64,000 nucleotides of DNA. Source: JAAYKT01 sp964408955 (GTDB taxonomy: Bacteria > Bacillota > Clostridia > Lutisporales > Lutisporaceae). A model generated the notes under the pieces. That model saw only the letters and a program-made list of their open reading frames with translations. It searched no databases and was not told the origin of the DNA. The position numbers and the translations under genes are program-made. The stretch spans positions 36,079 to 100,078 of the forward strand of contig CAYPBK010000004.1 in NCBI GenBank assembly GCA_964408955.1. Direction: 5' to 3'. Numbering within the stretch: position 1 is the stretch's first letter; the number at the start of each line of letters is the position of its first letter. Positions 61,804 through 64,000 of this stretch are shown here, in pieces.

Positions 61804-63147
61804 ATGTCAACAGAGTATAAGGAACTTGACAAGCAGATCTTTAAGCTTGCTATCCCCGCTATTGCGGAGATGCTTTTACATACCCTTGTTTGGACAGTGG
61901 ACACGGCTATGGTGGGTAGGCTCACCCCTGCAGATATATCCGGTGTAAATCTTGGCGTAACCATTATGTTTACTATGGCGCATATTATAGGGGCTATAGG
62001 TGTCGGCGCAACGGCTTTAATTGCAAGAAATGTAGGCTCCAAGGACATAGACAGAGCAAATTATATTGCAGGCTTATCCATAAGCCTAGGCGTTATTTTG
62101 GCTTTAGTAGTAGGTTTTTTGGGCATTGCTGCGACCAGACCTATTTTTATTGCAATAGTAGATGACCCTTTGGTAATAAAGATTGGTATAGAATATACGA
62201 AAATTGTTTTTACCGGAGTATTCTTTTTAATACCCCTTATGATAAGCAATTCGATTCTAAGGGCTGCGGGCAATACGACAGTACCTATGATTTCTGCACT
62301 GGTGGCAAATACTTTTAATATTGTCGGTGACTATGTGCTTATTTTCGGGAAATTTGGATTTCCTCAGATGGGTGCCAAAGGTGCCGCTATTGCAACAGCA
62401 GGTGCACAGGCAGTTGGACTTTTAATTTGCCTATATTATTTACTGAGGGGCAAGGAGATAGTGAAGATAAAAAAAGAAAATCTATTCCGACTTCAGAAAG
62501 AACCTTTGAAAAGTCTTGTGAATCTAAGTATACCCGCAGGCATAGAATCCATAATGAATGAAGGCAGCAGATTAGCATCTTCGTTTTGGATTGCTCAGCT
62601 TGGGACAGTAGCTTTTGCGGCTAATTCACTTGCAGTTGCCGCAGAATCCATATCCTTCAATCCTGGCTTTGGTTTCGCTGTTGCGGCGACAACTTTGGTG
62701 GGGCAAAGCTTAGGTGCCGGGGATCACGAAGCCGCAAGAAAAATAGCTAAAAGATGTGTCCTTTTCTCATCCTTGTTTATGGGAATTGTGGGGTTGGCTT
62801 ATTATGCATTTCCTTTTCAAATTATGAGGGCATTTAGCAGCGACATAGACACAGTGAAATTGGCAGCTATTTGTTTAAGGATTGCTGCTTTCGAACAAAT
62901 ACCTATATCAGTGGGTATGGTTCTTTCCGGTGTTCTAAAGGGAGCGGGAGATACAAAAGGACCTTTTAGAATTTCTTTAATAACGAACCTTTTAGTTCGG
63001 CTTCCTCTAATTTTTGCAGTAGTTTTTTTGATAAAAGGTCATGTAAGCTATGTGTGGATTGCCACAGCCATTCAGTATGTTATCGAATCATCCTTGATGA
63101 TATATAGATATAAAGCTGGAGATTGGATACTTATAGATATTAAATAA
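61804..63147 (+). CDS. MATE-family efflux transporter
   Basis: 447 residues, twelve predicted helices in two homologous halves. MATE features: LAIPAIAEMLLHTLVWTVD, MVGRL near the N terminus, GATALIARNVGSKD, and the second-half partner FAVAATTLVGQSLGAGDHEAARKIA. It exports cationic drugs or metabolites by Na+ or H+ antiport. GGAGGA precedes ATG 61804. Adjacent to another exporter (EamA). Substrate unknown. Confidence 0.93.
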   Translation: MSTEYKELDKQIFKLAIPAIAEMLLHTLVWTVDTAMVGRLTPADISGVNLGVTIMFTMAHIIGAIGVGATALIARNVGSKDIDRANYIAGLSISLGVILALVVGFLGIAATRPIFIAIVDDPLVIKIGIEYTKIVFTGVFFLIPLMISNSILRAAGNTTVPMISALVANTFNIVGDYVLIFGKFGFPQMGAKGAAIATAGAQAVGLLICLYYLLRGKEIVKIKKENLFRLQKEPLKSLVNLSIPAGIESIMNEGSRLASSFWIAQLGTVAFAANSLAVAAESISFNPGFGFAVAATTLVGQSLGAGDHEAARKIAKRCVLFSSLFMGIVGLAYYAFPFQIMRAFSSDIDTVKLAAICLRIAAFEQIPISVGMVLSGVLKGAGDTKGPFRISLITNLLVRLPLIFAVVFLIKGHVSYVWIATAIQYVIESSLMIYRYKAGDWILIDIK

Positions 63148-63215
63148 AATTCATTGATTATATAGATGTTTTGAGTTATTCTAAAAAATAAATAATATAT
63201 TTAGGAGTGAGCATT

Positions 63216-63947
63216 TTGGAATTATTAATTACTAAAACCTATGATGAATTAAGTAAGTCTGCTGCCGGACGCGTAAAGGATTTTATTAAATCAAAGCCTG
63301 AGGCTGTTTTAGGATTGCCTACAGGAAGCACTCCCCTGGGGATGTATAAAGAGCTTATTTCTATGTATAGAGAAGGGGCGGTTTCCTTTAAAGGAGTAAC
63401 CACATTTAATTTAGACGAATATGAGGGCTTGGACAGAGACCATGAAAATAGCTATTATAAATATATGGTTGATAATTTTTTTGATCACGTTGATATTGAT
63501 AAAAGTAGAACCAATATACCAACGGGAAAATGCAGCGATAATTATAAATGCTGCATGGAGTATGAAGAAAGGATTAAAAAATCAGGGGGTATTGATTTAA
63601 TGGTTTTAGGTCTCGGCAATAACGGGCATATCGGCTTTAATGAACCGGCTGAGCATTTCCCCGGCATCACTCATAGGGTAAAGCTTCATAAAGAAACGAT
63701 AAAGGCAAATTCAAGGTTTTTCAAAAATCAGGATGAGGTGCCCAAATATGCCGTAACTATGGGCATTAGAAGCATTATGCATTGCAAAAACATTATTCTT
63801 TTAGCAAACGGCAAAGGTAAAAGTGAAGCTATCAAAAAGGCTCTAAAGGAGCCTGTGACGCCAAAGGTACCGGCTTCGGTGCTGCAGCTTCACCAAAGCT
63901 TAACGGTTATCATTGATGAGGAAGCCGCATCCCTGCTAAAAGCATAG
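63216..63947 (+). CDS. nagB: Glucosamine-6-phosphate deaminase
   Basis: Converts glucosamine-6-phosphate to fructose-6-phosphate and ammonia, linking amino-sugar breakdown to glycolysis. 244 residues. GLPTGSTPLGMYKEL binds the phosphate; FNLDEYEGL carries the enolisation Asp; GLGNNGHIGFNEPA holds the catalytic His and Glu, with Asn where E. coli has Asp141, as I recall is usual in Bacillus NagB. TTG 63216 fits AGGAG (63203-63207) with 8 nt spacing; GTG 63207 is inside that site. No nagA is adjacent in the window. The 53 bases after the stop show no feature. Confidence 0.94.
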   Translation: MELLITKTYDELSKSAAGRVKDFIKSKPEAVLGLPTGSTPLGMYKELISMYREGAVSFKGVTTFNLDEYEGLDRDHENSYYKYMVDNFFDHVDIDKSRTNIPTGKCSDNYKCCMEYEERIKKSGGIDLMVLGLGNNGHIGFNEPAEHFPGITHRVKLHKETIKANSRFFKNQDEVPKYAVTMGIRSIMHCKNIILLANGKGKSEAIKKALKEPVTPKVPASVLQLHQSLTVIIDEEAASLLKA

Positions 63948-64000
63948 GGGACGGTTCGAGACCTGTGAAAAAGTAAGGAAAAACTCTATCTTTTTAGAAG

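Overview
The window is one stretch of a low-GC Gram-positive chromosome, most likely a spore-forming, amino-acid-fermenting anaerobe of the Clostridia. The evidence is AT-rich intergenic DNA, strong AGGAGG-type ribosome sites, AddAB instead of RecBCD, oxygen-sensitive glycyl radical enzymes, a T-box leader, a sigma-54 activator with its promoter, S-layer-homology proteins, and a LysM/GH18 spore-cortex enzyme. I saw no rRNA, tRNA, CRISPR array, prophage or complete IS element.

Layout. 1-4250: the tail of a membrane-anchored LuxR-type regulator, then two secreted proteins (596, 2804) with nearly identical leaders and C-terminal halves but different middles. 4247-11489: addB-addA. 11512-15511 (minus): glycyl radical enzyme, activase and GntR regulator. 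15767: gamma-carbonic-anhydrase-like protein. 16544-25259: a cyclic-amide/ureide gene set (carbamoyltransferase, threonine aldolase, pyroglutamyl peptidase, NCS1 permease, hydantoin racemase, hydantoinase, TauE-type exporter) ending at a convergent CdaR/PucR-type regulator. 26129-30556: a large Ig-repeat surface protein. 30616-37010: two-component system, an unannotated 31-aa membrane peptide, FtsH and SleL-like hydrolase. 37306-41817: Xaa-Pro peptidase, hydroxyproline dehydratase activase and HypD. 42267-47010: two duplicated S-layer-homology cassettes around a small toxin-antitoxin island (orphan HicB-like protein, HEPN/MNT pair), followed by a hidden type I toxin with a candidate antisense RNA. 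47453-50574: sigma-54 activator and tryptophanase behind a textbook -24/-12 promoter. 50732-57952: beta-propeller protein, orphan MacB-like permease, sugar-hydrolase-like lipoprotein, nitroreductase. 58061-59841: T-box leader and phenylacetate-CoA ligase. 59909-63947: AcuB-like CBS/ACT protein, two exporters and NagB.

The metabolic theme is peptide and amino-acid fermentation. Hydroxyproline peptides are handled by the prolidase and HypD. Tryptophan is split by a sigma-54-controlled tryptophanase. Phenylalanine-derived acids are activated by a CoA ligase behind a leader whose specifier reads as UUC (Phe). Cyclic amides are opened by the hydantoinase set. The second glycyl radical enzyme has no assigned substrate.

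The most noteworthy unlisted structures are the type I toxin-antitoxin locus at 46742-47045 (28-aa toxin, sequestered ribosome site, 26-bp 5'-3' mRNA pairing, convergent antisense RNA), a three-copy element carrying an extended -10 promoter (15695, 44014, 47127), and the Phe-type T-box on a catabolic ligase.
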